Assembly (NCBI GenBank): GCA_024276935.1
Contig: JAJRWH010000061.1
Span: 1 to 35,445, forward strand
Length of the DNA: 35,445 nucleotides
Reading direction: 5' to 3'
Source of the DNA: Deltaproteobacteria bacterium
GTDB lineage: Bacteria; Desulfobacterota; Desulfuromonadia; Desulfuromonadales; Geopsychrobacteraceae
This document shows positions 27,542-35,369 of the stretch, piece by piece. Under the pieces are notes generated by a model. That model made no database searches and was not told the DNA's origin. It was given only the letters and a program-made list of their open reading frames with translations. The translations under genes and the position numbers were made by a program. Each line of letters begins with the position of its first letter. Within the stretch, counting starts at the first letter, position 1.

Positions 27542-28976
27542 CTTTCACTTCCTTATCAGCCAGAGGCAGGCTTAAGCGAAAACGACTGCCTTCACCAAGG
27601 GTACTGTCGACCTCTATCTGGCCGCCATGCTCGTTGACAATTCCCTGAGCGATGGAAAGGCCGAGGCCGGTTCCCTGGCCGACATCCTTGGTGGTGAAAA
27701 ATGGATCAAATATCTGGGGCAGGTCTTCGGGGGCAATCCCGCTGCCCTGATCACAGATACTGATCTTTAATTGACCTTCTGTCACGACAAGAGCTAATTC
27801 GAGGGTTCCGCCCTGGGGCATTGCCTGAATTCCGTTCATGGCCAGGTTGAGTAAAACCTGTTGAATCTGGCCCAGGTCGGCTTTGATCTGCACGGGTTCT
27901 TTGGGTAGGTTCAGTGTGATTTCGATTCGTTGTTTTTGTGCGGTCGGGCGCAGCATTTCAGCAACATTGGCCAGCAATTCAGAGATGTCGACCTGTTGTT
28001 TGCGGCTTTCACCGCGCCGGGCATAGTCCAGTAACTGACGCATGATATGAGTCATTCGGTCTGCCTGTTCGCCAATGATCTTGGCAGAATGAACCGTTTC
28101 TTCGGGCGAAAGCTCTTCACTGCTGATCAGTTTGGCGCGTCCGGATATGACGTTGAGGGGGGTGCCGAGTTCGTGGGCCATGCCGGCGGAGAGGCGACCC
28201 AGCGTTGCCAGCCGTTCGGTGTGGCGTAATTTTTCAAGGGCCTCGATTCGTTCACGAGTGGCTTCTTCTTCAGCCTGTTTGGCTGCTGCAAGCTGACCGC
28301 GCATCTGTTCGATGGTGCCCGCCAGTGACCCCAGCTCATCCCGTCCACCAAAATCGAGGGCGGTTGAAAAATCGCCGGTACCGATACGTTCGGCCTGTTC
28401 TCGCAAGCGGCGCACCGGGCGATTGATCCAGAGGCTGCCAAGAACTGTCATGAACAGCAGGCCCGAGATAACGGCAGCGGCAACGACCATAGCTGAGCGG
28501 CGTAAACTCTCCTGAACATAATCGTGGAGTTCATCCATCGATTCGCGAATTTCAATCGCACCGATCCGGCCACCGGGATCGATGGAGGGCAGGTAGGTCA
28601 GCAGAAAATCATGCCCTTCCTGTGAACTGGCCAGGACGGAGAGAGGTTCTCCGTTGGAGAGCTCGGACAACTTTGATTTCGGGATCAGAGGATGGAAAGA
28701 AGAGCCCTCTTCCGCATCAATCCAGACCCAACGTGCAGGCAGGGACGGACTGAGCAGGTTGCGGCGACTGAGAAACGCCATGGCCGCTTTTTCTCCCCGG
28801 GACTCTCGCAGTTCTGTGACGATAAAAAGTAATGATTCTCCCAGGTTTCGTGCTTCACGACTGAGGTTTTTTTTCAGTTGCTCACGTTCGCGCTGGATGG
28901 ACAGATAACTGTGGATGGAGAAGATCAGCACGATTCCGAGGGTGATCGCGGCAGTAATGCGGATGGTCAGGCGCAT
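27534..28976 (-). CDS. Membrane sensor histidine kinase paired with the NtrC-type regulator
   Basis: This 480-residue inner-membrane kinase has two membrane helices (about 5-24 and 161-184) around a periplasmic sensing part of about 135 residues with no fold I recognise. A HAMP linker (about 185-237), a HisKA domain with His268 ([12 protein letters not shown]), and an ATPase domain with N-box Asn381, DQGSGI and GTGLGLS follow. The layout is like ZraS/NtrB kinases that feed sigma-54 activators. The periplasmic sensor and the DegP target suggest that it monitors envelope damage or a periplasmic metal or solute. A repeat element lies directly upstream of its ATG, and no clear promoter was found there. 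Confidence 0.93.
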   Translation of the reverse strand: MRLTIRITAAITLGIVLIFSIHSYLSIQREREQLKKNLSREARNLGESLLFIVTELRESRGEKAAMAFLSRRNLLSPSLPARWVWIDAEEGSSFHPLIPKSKLSELSNGEPLSVLASSQEGHDFLLTYLPSIDPGGRIGAIEIRESMDELHDYVQESLRRSAMVVAAAVISGLLFMTVLGSLWINRPVRRLREQAERIGTGDFSTALDFGGRDELGSLAGTIEQMRGQLAAAKQAEEEATRERIEALEKLRHTERLATLGRLSAGMAHELGTPLNVISGRAKLISSEELSPEETVHSAKIIGEQADRMTHIMRQLLDYARRGESRKQQVDISELLANVAEMLRPTAQKQRIEITLNLPKEPVQIKADLGQIQQVLLNLAMNGIQAMPQGGTLELALVVTEGQLKISICDQGSGIAPEDLPQIFDPFFTTKDVGQGTGLGLSIAQGIVNEHGGQIEVDSTLGEGSRFRLSLPLADKEVKDG

Positions 28977-28995
28977 AGAGAGAATCCCGGCAGGC

Positions 28996-29142
28996 TAACA
29001 GGCTGTTGAAAAACTATCTGCGTTGCGATTGCGGTGTTAAAAAATGTCTCAAAATGCTCATTTACTGGGTGTAAACTGCGTTTTTTCGACAATTTTTGTC
29101 TTGCACTCGCGGCCTCGAAAACGTTTTTTTAACACCCTGCTA
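28996..29142. repeat. 147-bp MITE-like intergenic repeat
   Basis: The ends are imperfect inverted repeats of about 20 bases: TAACAGGCTGTTGAAAAAC on the left, and TAGCAGGGTGTTAAAAAAAC read from the right on the other strand. The inside can fold further (CGTTTTTTCGA at 29082-29092 against TCGAAAACG at 29115-29123). It has no coding frame. Elements that begin CAGGCTGTTGAAAAAC and contain CTGCGTTGC recur between genes of delta-type bacteria, to my knowledge. The 28977-29315 gap of 339 bases holds this repeat plus the usp promoter. Confidence 0.6.
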
Positions 29143-29259
29143 AAGGCTAAGGCGCGTCGGTGATTATCCCGCAGTCATCCCCATCCTTGTCAACCTCAAT
29201 ATTTTCAATCAGATTGTCCCCATGATTTTTTCAAACGCCAGCAGGGTGGAGAAGATCGT

Positions 29260-29288
29260 TTGCCTGGATTCTGTTGCGGCGTTATGAT
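29260..29288 (+). promoter_or_regulatory. Candidate promoter of the universal stress protein gene
   Basis: TTGCCT and TATGAT lie 17 bases apart, with the -10 box 27 bases before the ATG at 29316. The spacing is ideal. The -35 box matches in 4 of 6 positions and the -10 box in 5 of 6. Confidence 0.5.
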
Positions 29289-29315
29289 GCGGATTCAATT
29301 CTGACAGGAGGTCCC

Positions 29316-30146
29316 ATGAACAAGCCGGTTCTGCATATTTTTCGCAATACACCCTTTGGCCGTGAAACCCTGTTGCAGTCAGCGTATTTCTGCCGCCGCT
29401 TACAGCTGCCATTGTCCGTTTATCTGCCACAATATGAGCGATTTCTGTTCTACTTTGATCCTGATGTGGTGCAGGTTGATCTGGATGCCAGCTATCTGGT
29501 TGATCCTGAATCGGCCGAAGATCATATACGCGAGATTCTTGCATTTCACCAGGTGGACTATCAACTTGTCGAGCCCAAGGGGAAAAGTGCCAGTGACCTG
29601 CCTGATTTGCCGACCCATTTTTCTTTCATGACCTGCCCCCGCTCGATGAGTGACGATACCCGCAAGATTGCTTTGGGGCATATCGGTTCGAAGGTCCGGC
29701 GTATTGTGCAGGCGGCAGCGTTTCCGATTTATCTCCCGGCACCGGTGTTCAAGCCCTGGACTCGGTTGTCTGTTCTTTACGGTGGCTCCGATAATGCGGC
29801 GGGAGCATTGCGGCTGGCCCTTGAGATCAATCGGATCTGCAATGCCCCGCTTCAGCTTTTCAGTCAGGGAGGTCGTTCAGAGCTTGAGCAGTGTCTGCAC
29901 CAACAAGGCTTTACCACCGGGCAGATTCAGTCGTTCGACTGGCAATTTCTGGAAGCAGGGGATATCTCTCACCAGCTTTATGCCTTGCCGCATGATGGTT
30001 TGGTTATGCTGGGTGCTTATGGCAAGGGCCGGGTTCGTGCAACCCTGTTCGGTAGTACCATGGAGAAGGTACAGAGTGGATTACCGAACAGCTTGATGGT
30101 TGTTGGCCCGCACAGCCACTGGGTGACGGACCATCTGAAGGCGTGA
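29316..30146 (+). CDS. UspA-like universal stress protein (probable)
   Basis: This 276-residue cytoplasmic protein starts at the ATG at 29316, chosen because ACAGGAGG precedes it; an upstream ATG at 29274 lacks a ribosome site. The fold pattern fits universal stress proteins in two parts: PVLHIFRNTPFGRETLLQSA opens like a Usp strand-helix, and WTRLSVLYGGSDNAAGALRL opens a second domain. The C-terminal LVMLGAYGKGRVRATLFGST resembles the Usp nucleotide-binding motif (G-x2-G-x9-G-S/T). It converges on ylqF with five bases between the stops. A role in stress survival is inferred. Confidence 0.7.
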   Translation: MNKPVLHIFRNTPFGRETLLQSAYFCRRLQLPLSVYLPQYERFLFYFDPDVVQVDLDASYLVDPESAEDHIREILAFHQVDYQLVEPKGKSASDLPDLPTHFSFMTCPRSMSDDTRKIALGHIGSKVRRIVQAAAFPIYLPAPVFKPWTRLSVLYGGSDNAAGALRLALEINRICNAPLQLFSQGGRSELEQCLHQQGFTTGQIQSFDWQFLEAGDISHQLYALPHDGLVMLGAYGKGRVRATLFGSTMEKVQSGLPNSLMVVGPHSHWVTDHLKA

Positions 30147-30151
30147 GGCCG

Positions 30152-31000
30152 TCAGGCGTCGGGTTGTTGTGATGCCGGTGGGGTTTCGAGGCTGATACGG
30201 CCCAATTTGCCGCCGCGCAATTCGCGAAGCAGCAGTTCGGCGGCCCGTCGGGTATCGACTTCGCCGCCTGCAACCAGGCAGCCGCGTTTACTGCCAATTA
30301 TGTTCAGCAGCTCGGCAGGGTCGTCCCCCGGATCGGTCAATTTGTACCGATCCATCAGACGTTGCGGATAGTGGCGGCCCAGTTCGTTCAGGGCAAAAAG
30401 AGCTGTGGCAACCTGGTCATAGGCATTTTCGCCGATGGCACCACTGACGGCCAGGCGCTGGGCGCCATTTTGATCTTCAAGATTGGGCCAGAGCAGTCCG
30501 GGGGTGTCGGACAACAAGATTCCATTGCGCAGATCAATTTGCTGATGACAGGTTGTGATCGCCGGTTTGTCGCCAACCCGGGCAATTTTTTTGCCTGCCA
30601 GAGTATTGATCAGGGTTGATTTGCCAACATTGGGGATGCCGACAATCATCACCCGTAACGGGCGCCCCGGCTTGCCCCGTTTGGGAACCAGCTTGCGGCA
30701 GAGTTTCTGCAGACTGGCGGCGGCTGAACGGTTTCTGGCTGTCAGTGGCAGAGCCTTGACCCCCTCTTCCTGTTCGAAATAGTTTTTCCAGGATTTGGTT
30801 GCTGCAGGGTCGGCCAGATCTTCCTTGTTCAGAACACGAATGAATGGTCTGCGCCCACGTAGCTCCTGCAAGACCGGATTGGCACTGCTTTGCGGCAGTC
30901 TGGCATCAAGGATTTCGACCACCAGATCAATATTTTTGATCAGATCATTGATCAGTTCGCGGGCCTTTTTCATATGGCCCGGATACCAGCCGATTTGCAT
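30152..31000 (-). CDS. ylqF: Ribosome-assembly GTPase, YlqF/RbgA family
   Basis: This 282-residue circularly permuted GTPase matures the large ribosomal subunit. The order of motifs is G4 NKED (58-61), then G1 GIPNVGKST (121-129), then G3 DTPG (165-168). The N-terminus MQIGWYPGHMKKA is the family signature, and an RbgA-type C-terminal helical domain follows. It is last of three genes transcribed together (DUF815 ATPase, rhodanese, ylqF), with 51 bases before it. The C-terminal tail TPPASQQPDA looks unstructured. Confidence 0.95.
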   Translation of the reverse strand: MQIGWYPGHMKKARELINDLIKNIDLVVEILDARLPQSSANPVLQELRGRRPFIRVLNKEDLADPAATKSWKNYFEQEEGVKALPLTARNRSAAASLQKLCRKLVPKRGKPGRPLRVMIVGIPNVGKSTLINTLAGKKIARVGDKPAITTCHQQIDLRNGILLSDTPGLLWPNLEDQNGAQRLAVSGAIGENAYDQVATALFALNELGRHYPQRLMDRYKLTDPGDDPAELLNIIGSKRGCLVAGGEVDTRRAAELLLRELRGGKLGRISLETPPASQQPDA

Positions 31001-31051
31001 GTTTATTTTCTCCCGTACCTGAAAAACCAGATCCAGTTTTCTTGTGGTCGA

Positions 31052-31360
31052 CTATTTTTCGAGGGGGAATCCCTGTTTACGATAGCCGATCATGTGTCCT
31101 TCAAGCAGTTCAGTATTTTTGTAGCCCAGCAGATCCAGAACCTTTTTGGCCACCATCGCCCGCGGACCATGTTCACAGGTGAGGACCAGAAGGTCCTGCT
31201 GGTCCTGCGGCAAGCGATTGCGGTTGAAGGGCAAACGTGTTGTCGGCAGATTCAGGGCTCCGGGGATATGACCACTGCGATATTCGAAACTTGTCCGCAC
31301 GTCAATAACAACCGGCGGGGTTTTGCTTTTCAGAAGCCTTGTCAGAGTTGCGGCGTTCAT
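31052..31360 (-). CDS. Single-domain rhodanese
   Basis: This 102-residue sulfurtransferase domain has VIDVRTSFEYRSGHIPGALNLP and an active-site loop with Cys62 (TCEHGPRA), so it should be catalytically competent. There is no signal peptide. It overlaps the ATPase gene in front by 4 bases (ATGA), pointing to coupled synthesis. Such proteins carry sulfane sulfur for various uses, and the acceptor here is unknown. Confidence 0.9.
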   Translation of the reverse strand: MNAATLTRLLKSKTPPVVIDVRTSFEYRSGHIPGALNLPTTRLPFNRNRLPQDQQDLLVLTCEHGPRAMVAKKVLDLLGYKNTELLEGHMIGYRKQGFPLEK

Positions 31361-32250
31361 GTTCTGTCCTGCTGCAAAAGATATTTACCGACCCAGTTTT
31401 TGGAAAACTGGAAGGCAGTACGACCACAACGTTTGGTCTTGTCGTGCGACCATTTGATCGCGGCCAGCTCCAGGTCCTTGCTCCAGGGGATATCTTTTCC
31501 GAGTTGCTGGCCGAAGCGTTCGATACACAGTTTAACAGCTTCGAGGTAGCGGTCCTGAGAAAAAACGTGAAATGGCACCCAAAGGCCAAAACGGTCCGAC
31601 AGCGAGCTTTTTTCTTCCTGAATTTCACTCTGCTGCAATTCTCCTTTGACATATTTTCCACCAAGGTGGTCGCCTTCATACTCGGGCAGCAGATAGCGCC
31701 GGTTACTGGTGACGTAGATCAGGACATTTTCCGGGGCCGAGTAAACAGAACCATCAAGGGCACTTTTAAGCATTTTGTACGAGAGCTCGCCCATTTCAAA
31801 GGTCAGATCATCACACAGCATGATAAAGCGGTAGGGCTGGTCTTCTACGGCGGCAAAGATCTCGGAAATATAAATCAGATCCTCTTTTTCAACCTGGATA
31901 ACCCGCAGGCCCTGCGCAGCATATTCATGCAGCAATGCCTTGACTATTGAAGACTTGCCCGTGCCGCGCGATCCCCAAAGCAAGGCGTTGTTCGCCGGAA
32001 GTCCCTTGATAAACTGCCGGGTATTGTTGATCATGATCTCTTTTTGCTCTTCAACACCGAGAAGCTGATCCAGGCGGGTGTCATCAGTAACCTTGACCGG
32101 TTCCAGATAGCCGGAGAAGGAATGACGACGCCAGTTGGCGGCATGGCAGGTTGACCAGTCGACCGGCTCGGTCACGCGGGGAAGTAGCATTTCGACCGAA
32201 CCAAGTACGCGTTCAAGCTGGGCAACAACTTCAGGTTTCAGGTTCATCAT
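31357..32250 (-). CDS. DUF815-family AAA-type ATPase
   Basis: This 297-residue cytoplasmic ATPase has Walker A GSRGTGKSS (93-101) and a Walker B-like stretch FIMLCDDLTFE. The DUF815 family pattern is visible: LLGVEEQKEIMINNT, NALLWGSRGTGKS, TSNRRYLLPE, SDRFGLWV and AIKWSHDKTKRCGRTAFQF. The family is widespread but its job is not known. It leads an operon with a rhodanese and the ribosome GTPase YlqF, which hints at sulfur handling or RNA/ribosome work without proving either. The ATG has a near but weak ribosome site. Confidence 0.9.
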   Translation of the reverse strand: MMNLKPEVVAQLERVLGSVEMLLPRVTEPVDWSTCHAANWRRHSFSGYLEPVKVTDDTRLDQLLGVEEQKEIMINNTRQFIKGLPANNALLWGSRGTGKSSIVKALLHEYAAQGLRVIQVEKEDLIYISEIFAAVEDQPYRFIMLCDDLTFEMGELSYKMLKSALDGSVYSAPENVLIYVTSNRRYLLPEYEGDHLGGKYVKGELQQSEIQEEKSSLSDRFGLWVPFHVFSQDRYLEAVKLCIERFGQQLGKDIPWSKDLELAAIKWSHDKTKRCGRTAFQFSKNWVGKYLLQQDRT

Positions 32251-32440
32251 CGTTCTTTGCTCTCTTTTGTTGGATTGAAATGGGGTTCAAAGGCGTGTAA
32301 AAGGTCGTCTTGTATACGTCAGCTGCGGGGTTGGTGTCAATAAAGTGGGCGTTTGGCGCCGGGCATCAGGCAAGGGGAAAGAAATAAGAAACCGGTCTGA
32401 AGGTGTCAATCATCAAATTGTAAAGAACGTTGGCTCCCGC

Positions 32441-33562
32441 TTATTCGATGAAAGCTGGCAACCTGGTCAAGGTTGCCGGCTTTCCCCTGAACCACTTCTC
32501 GTCGTCGATAAACAGAATCTTCTCGTCCCGGATCATCTTCGCCATGGCCAGATGTTTACGGGACAGCCGCTGAAGGGGCGCCACGATCAGGGGGTTAGCG
32601 GTTTTCTGGCGGGCCAATTCTCGCGCTTTTACCACCGCTGCCACCATGGAGACCGGACAGTCATCCGAAACCAGGGCGATGTTTTTTTTACCTTTAAGAT
32701 CAGCCAAGGTCCCCTGCTGTTTACCACGCGCATCCGTCACCCTCAGGCCTTCTGGCAGGCGTAAGGTCGCGTCGGTCTCCCCTGGGCAGATCGCTTCTGC
32801 GGGGAACCTGCCCATAATCTGTGAGGCGATGGAAACCATGCTTCGCTCGTAATAGAAGGAAACGCAGCTGTTGACGACCAGGTGTCCAGGGATGTGAGGG
32901 GACAAGGCCTTGAGCCAACCAGCGACCCCGGCAAGCACTTCTTGCCGGTACCTTGCCTGGATAGTGGTGGCGGGTTCCCCTGCAACGCGATAGTCAACGT
33001 ACTCGTGCATCATGAAAGACTGGGCCATGAGCCGTCGGACCATATCGCTATGCCGAAGACTTTGGTAATTGCTGGTGACGAACCCGGCCAGTTCTTTCTT
33101 TTTAGCGGCCAGTTGCGCCATGGTTTTGATCGTGTAGGTTGATTCCAGCAAACCTTTGGCCCGCAGCAGCAGATCGGCAAAGGGATATTTTCCGTTCGAA
33201 ACGGCTGCGACACCGGACAAGGAGCGATACAAAAAATCGTTTTCTCCACTGCCGATGAAAGATGGTGGCTTCCCGGGGTCCGTGATCTTTAGAACGAAAG
33301 GTGCCTCACCGATAATCAGCGGGTAGCTCTGGCCGCCGGCAAAACCCAAGAGCGCCAGGCCGCGATAGGGAGTGTCGAACTTCTGCGGGTGATCCTTGGC
33401 GATCTTGCCCTGAAAAAGGGCCAAATCCTCCAGGCCGTCGAAGCCGGTCAGTGTGATTTCAACGGCGGTTTGGGTTTGAATGGTGATCTTCGCCCAAACC
33501 GTGACTGGTGCCAGGCAAGAGACGAGTGTGATCAAAAGGCAGAGGAATCGATATCCGGTCAT
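32441..33562 (-). CDS. Exported protein with thioredoxin-like C-terminal part
   Basis: This 373-residue protein has a signal peptide (1-24, cut after VWA). The N-terminal part (25-110) is beta-rich and contains GLALLGFAGGQSYPLIIGEA and FVLKITDPGKPPSFIGSGEN, reminiscent of the domain in front of TlpA-type thioredoxins. A helical middle (115-240) follows. The C-terminal part (270-373: VTDARGKQQGTLADLKGKKN, then SDDCPVSM) resembles a TlpA/ResA fold in which the CxxC motif is reduced to C302-PVS. It may be a periplasmic redox-type protein with one reactive Cys. No homolog was firmly recognised; the fold assignment is an inference. Confidence 0.7.
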   Translation of the reverse strand: MTGYRFLCLLITLVSCLAPVTVWAKITIQTQTAVEITLTGFDGLEDLALFQGKIAKDHPQKFDTPYRGLALLGFAGGQSYPLIIGEAPFVLKITDPGKPPSFIGSGENDFLYRSLSGVAAVSNGKYPFADLLLRAKGLLESTYTIKTMAQLAAKKKELAGFVTSNYQSLRHSDMVRRLMAQSFMMHEYVDYRVAGEPATTIQARYRQEVLAGVAGWLKALSPHIPGHLVVNSCVSFYYERSMVSIASQIMGRFPAEAICPGETDATLRLPEGLRVTDARGKQQGTLADLKGKKNIALVSDDCPVSMVAAVVKARELARQKTANPLIVAPLQRLSRKHLAMAKMIRDEKILFIDDEKWFRGKPATLTRLPAFIE

Positions 33563-33604
33563 AATGGTATTCTTCTTCGCGAGGAAAAGACCCGCCTGCG
33601 AGGA

Positions 33605-34021
33605 TTAAGATCGAATTGTCTTCCCATTGACCCAGTTCTCAATCTTGAGTTCCGGGACTCTTTCAAATTCCTTTACATTGTTCGTCACCAAGACAGCCCC
33701 CAGCGAGAGGGCATGGGCGGCGATGAGCAAATCCATCGCTCCGATAATGTTCCCCTGTTGCTCCAGTAATGCCCGAATGGTCCCGTAGGTCTGCGTTGCC
33801 AATTCGCCGAACGACAGAACCTCAAGAGGAATCAGGAATTCAGCGAGCGCCTCAGCATTACGCTGTGAAGTCTGACTTTTTGCGACCCCATATTGAAGCT
33901 CAGCCAGGGTGATGGATGAAATTCCGATATCTCCTGGATGGTATTGCTGAAAATGGCACAGCACCTCTTCTGGCTTGCGCTTGATGATATAAATACAGAT
34001 GTTTGTGTCGAGCAGGATCAT
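33605..34021 (-). CDS. vapC: PIN-domain toxin, VapC family
   Basis: This 138-residue PIN-domain ribonuclease should cut a specific RNA when free of its antitoxin. The acidic residues of the metal site are present: Asp5 (MILLDTN), Glu41 (LAELQYG) and Asp97 (AMDLLIAA), plus the TNN motif at 113-115 and the typical EFERVPELKIENW ending. Its ATG shares one base with the stop codon of the antitoxin gene (TGATG), so the toxin is coupled to the antitoxin. No terminator separates it from the exported protein gene downstream. Confidence 0.93.
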   Translation of the reverse strand: MILLDTNICIYIIKRKPEEVLCHFQQYHPGDIGISSITLAELQYGVAKSQTSQRNAEALAEFLIPLEVLSFGELATQTYGTIRALLEQQGNIIGAMDLLIAAHALSLGAVLVTNNVKEFERVPELKIENWVNGKTIRS

Positions 34022-34248
34022 CAGAACTCTTCCCGATTTTCCAGTTGAGGTTGGTGACGATCGGCCATAAAGTCAGGTGAGAATTTATCCAGACTCGCCA
34101 AAAGGGTGTCCCATGACCCGGACATCGGGATCAACTGGACCACATTTCCGGTCTGCTTGATATAAACTTCCTGACCGTCCAAACGGAACTCTTTAGGTAG
34201 CCTGACGGCCTGGCTTTTGCCATTCTGAAATAATTTCGCAGTTTTCAT
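34021..34248 (-). CDS. vapB: VapB-type antitoxin (AbrB-like)
   Basis: This 75-residue antitoxin has an AbrB/SpoVT-like DNA-binding N-domain (KTAKLFQNGKSQAVRLPKEF, then GQEVYIKQTGNVVQLIP). The C-terminal tail (SWDTLLASLDKFSPDFMADR) should wrap the VapC toxin. The frame stays open 54 codons upstream, but the ATG at 34248 has a GAGGAG ribosome site and the conserved start. It likely represses its own operon through the dyad at 34264-34286. Confidence 0.93.
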   Translation of the reverse strand: MKTAKLFQNGKSQAVRLPKEFRLDGQEVYIKQTGNVVQLIPMSGSWDTLLASLDKFSPDFMADRHQPQLENREEF

Positions 34249-34263
34249 AGGCTCCTCACGTTT

Positions 34264-34311
34264 AGTATATATCAATAATATATACTTTTTGAGAAAATAG
34301 CAAGCCTTGCG
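34264..34311 (-). promoter_or_regulatory. vapBC promoter with palindromic operator
   Basis: A perfect 9-bp inverted repeat (AGTATATAT / ATATATACT, 5-base centre, 34264-34286) covers the -10 region. On the minus strand TTGCTA is followed after 17 bases by TATTAT inside the dyad. This is the usual layout of an autorepressed toxin-antitoxin operon. The local AT content is far above the surroundings. Confidence 0.7.
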
Positions 34312-34792
34312 AGAAAAGGCTGTCTCTCCTGCTTGGTTATAGAGTCTGTTAAAAATCCCCTCTTTATGCAGATAGAGTCGGGGGATTGTTTCTTCGCACA
34401 TCGTGGGCATGGTGAAGCTATGCCCACCCTACGTTTTCTGCCATAAAACAACCGTAGGGTTTGCAAACAGCCCCACCGTTTGCGAACGCGGTACCCAAGC
34501 AACAACAAACCACCGCCATACGAAATAACCACCGACGGTTAAACCACCACCGATGCAGCTCGGACAGCCCCGATGACATCGGTCTGCCACCAATTGTTGC
34601 GCAATGAGGCGTACTCGCGTACGTCGAAGCAGCGAGAGCAAGGGTAGCAACGCAGCAGTTGACGAGTTTTTGCGACGCCACAAAAAAAATCACACACCGC
34701 GCCCTACGGGACGCGGTGGAAAAGAGTCAGTCTTGGAGACAACGGACGCTGAAGCCAAGCTCACGTTTGGAGTTGTTAGTACAAAAGGAAAC
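34312..34792. other. Repeat-rich non-coding stretch
   Basis: No convincing gene lies between vapB and the transposase. The stretch holds an 8-bp stem hairpin (GTGGGCAT / ATGCCCAC, 34403-34427), a 13-base palindrome (CCGAT-GAC-ATCGG, 34570-34582) and a GTAC..GTAC dyad near 34609-34620. A run near 34645-34665 reads AAAACTCGTC and CTGCGTTGC on the minus strand. It shares AAAACT plus CTGCGTTGC with the repeat at 28996-29142, so decayed mobile repeats are the best guess. The open frames here are low-complexity and lack ribosome sites. Confidence 0.5.
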
Positions 34793-34844
34793 CCCCCGGC
34801 TTTGCCGGGGGACCCTAAAAGTTTGACAGTTCCGGGAGTAATTT

Positions 34845-34895
34845 GAAAGCCTCCCCTCTGTGAACCGCTCAAAGTTTACAGAAAAGGAGGCTTTC
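34845..34895 (+). promoter_or_regulatory. Hairpin sequestering the transposase ribosome site
   Basis: GAAAGCCTCC (34845-34854) pairs perfectly with GGAGGCTTTC (34886-34895). The second arm contains the ribosome-binding site and ends one base before the transposase ATG. When folded, the messenger would block translation, as is known for IS200 elements. Confidence 0.75.
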
Positions 34896-34896
34896 G

Positions 34897-35328
34897 ATGA
34901 ACAGCGTACAAAGCTTAAGTCATTCAGTATGGGACTGCAAGTATCACATCGTCTGGATACCGAAGTGCCGTCGGAAGGTACTCTATGGTCAAATTCGGCA
35001 GAATCTCGGGAAAGTGATACGGGAATTGGCACGGCAGCGTGAGAGTTTGGTGTTGGAAGGTCATTTGTGCGCTGACCATGTTCATTTGTATGTCGCGATC
35101 CCGCCCAAGTTTGCGGTAGCTCAGGTCGTCGGTTACATCAAAGGGAAGAGCGCGATTCATATCGCTCGGACATTTGGAGGTCGGTCCCGGAACTTTACCG
35201 GGGAGCACTTTTGGGCAAGAGGCTATTTTGCCTCGACCGTAGGCCGTGATGAGGAAGTGATCCGAAACTACATACGGAGCCAAGAGCGTGAAGATAGCAG
35301 GGTCGAACAATTGAAACTTCTCAGCTAG
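34897..35328 (+). CDS. tnpA: IS200/IS605-family Y1 transposase
   Basis: This 143-residue HUH-type transposase moves single-stranded DNA at hairpin-marked ends. It has the metal-binding HVH pair (H61, H63 in ADHVHLYV) and the catalytic Tyr125 (VIRNYIRSQ). The family stretch HIVWIPKCRRKVLYG, VVGYIKGKSAIHIAR and HFWARGYF are all intact, so it looks full length and possibly active. The usual PDHVHM motif reads ADHVHL here. Translation appears repressed by the hairpin at its start. Confidence 0.95.
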   Translation: MNSVQSLSHSVWDCKYHIVWIPKCRRKVLYGQIRQNLGKVIRELARQRESLVLEGHLCADHVHLYVAIPPKFAVAQVVGYIKGKSAIHIARTFGGRSRNFTGEHFWARGYFASTVGRDEEVIRNYIRSQEREDSRVEQLKLLS

Positions 35329-35369
35329 TGTCCCGTTTGGTTAGTTGTGTCAATTAATTCTGAGTCATT

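Larger units (their letters stand above)
34793..35328 (+). mobile_element. IS200-type insertion sequence (boundaries partly seen)
   Basis: The left end is marked by a hairpin CCCCCGGC-TTT-GCCGGGGG (34793-34811), as in other IS200 elements. A leader and the Y1 transposase gene follow. The right boundary was not resolved. No tnpB accompanies it within the window, so it belongs to the single-gene IS200 group. It has no inverted repeats at its tips, as expected for this family. Confidence 0.75.

Noticed and set aside
34249..34410. Upstream extension of the vapB frame
   Set aside because: It crosses the operator and promoter; the start at 34248 has a clear ribosome site and the family N-terminus.
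34418..34693. Two overlapping open frames (84 and 91 codons) on the minus strand
   Set aside because: Low-complexity sequence, Cys-rich by chance, no ribosome site, and lying in repeat-like DNA.
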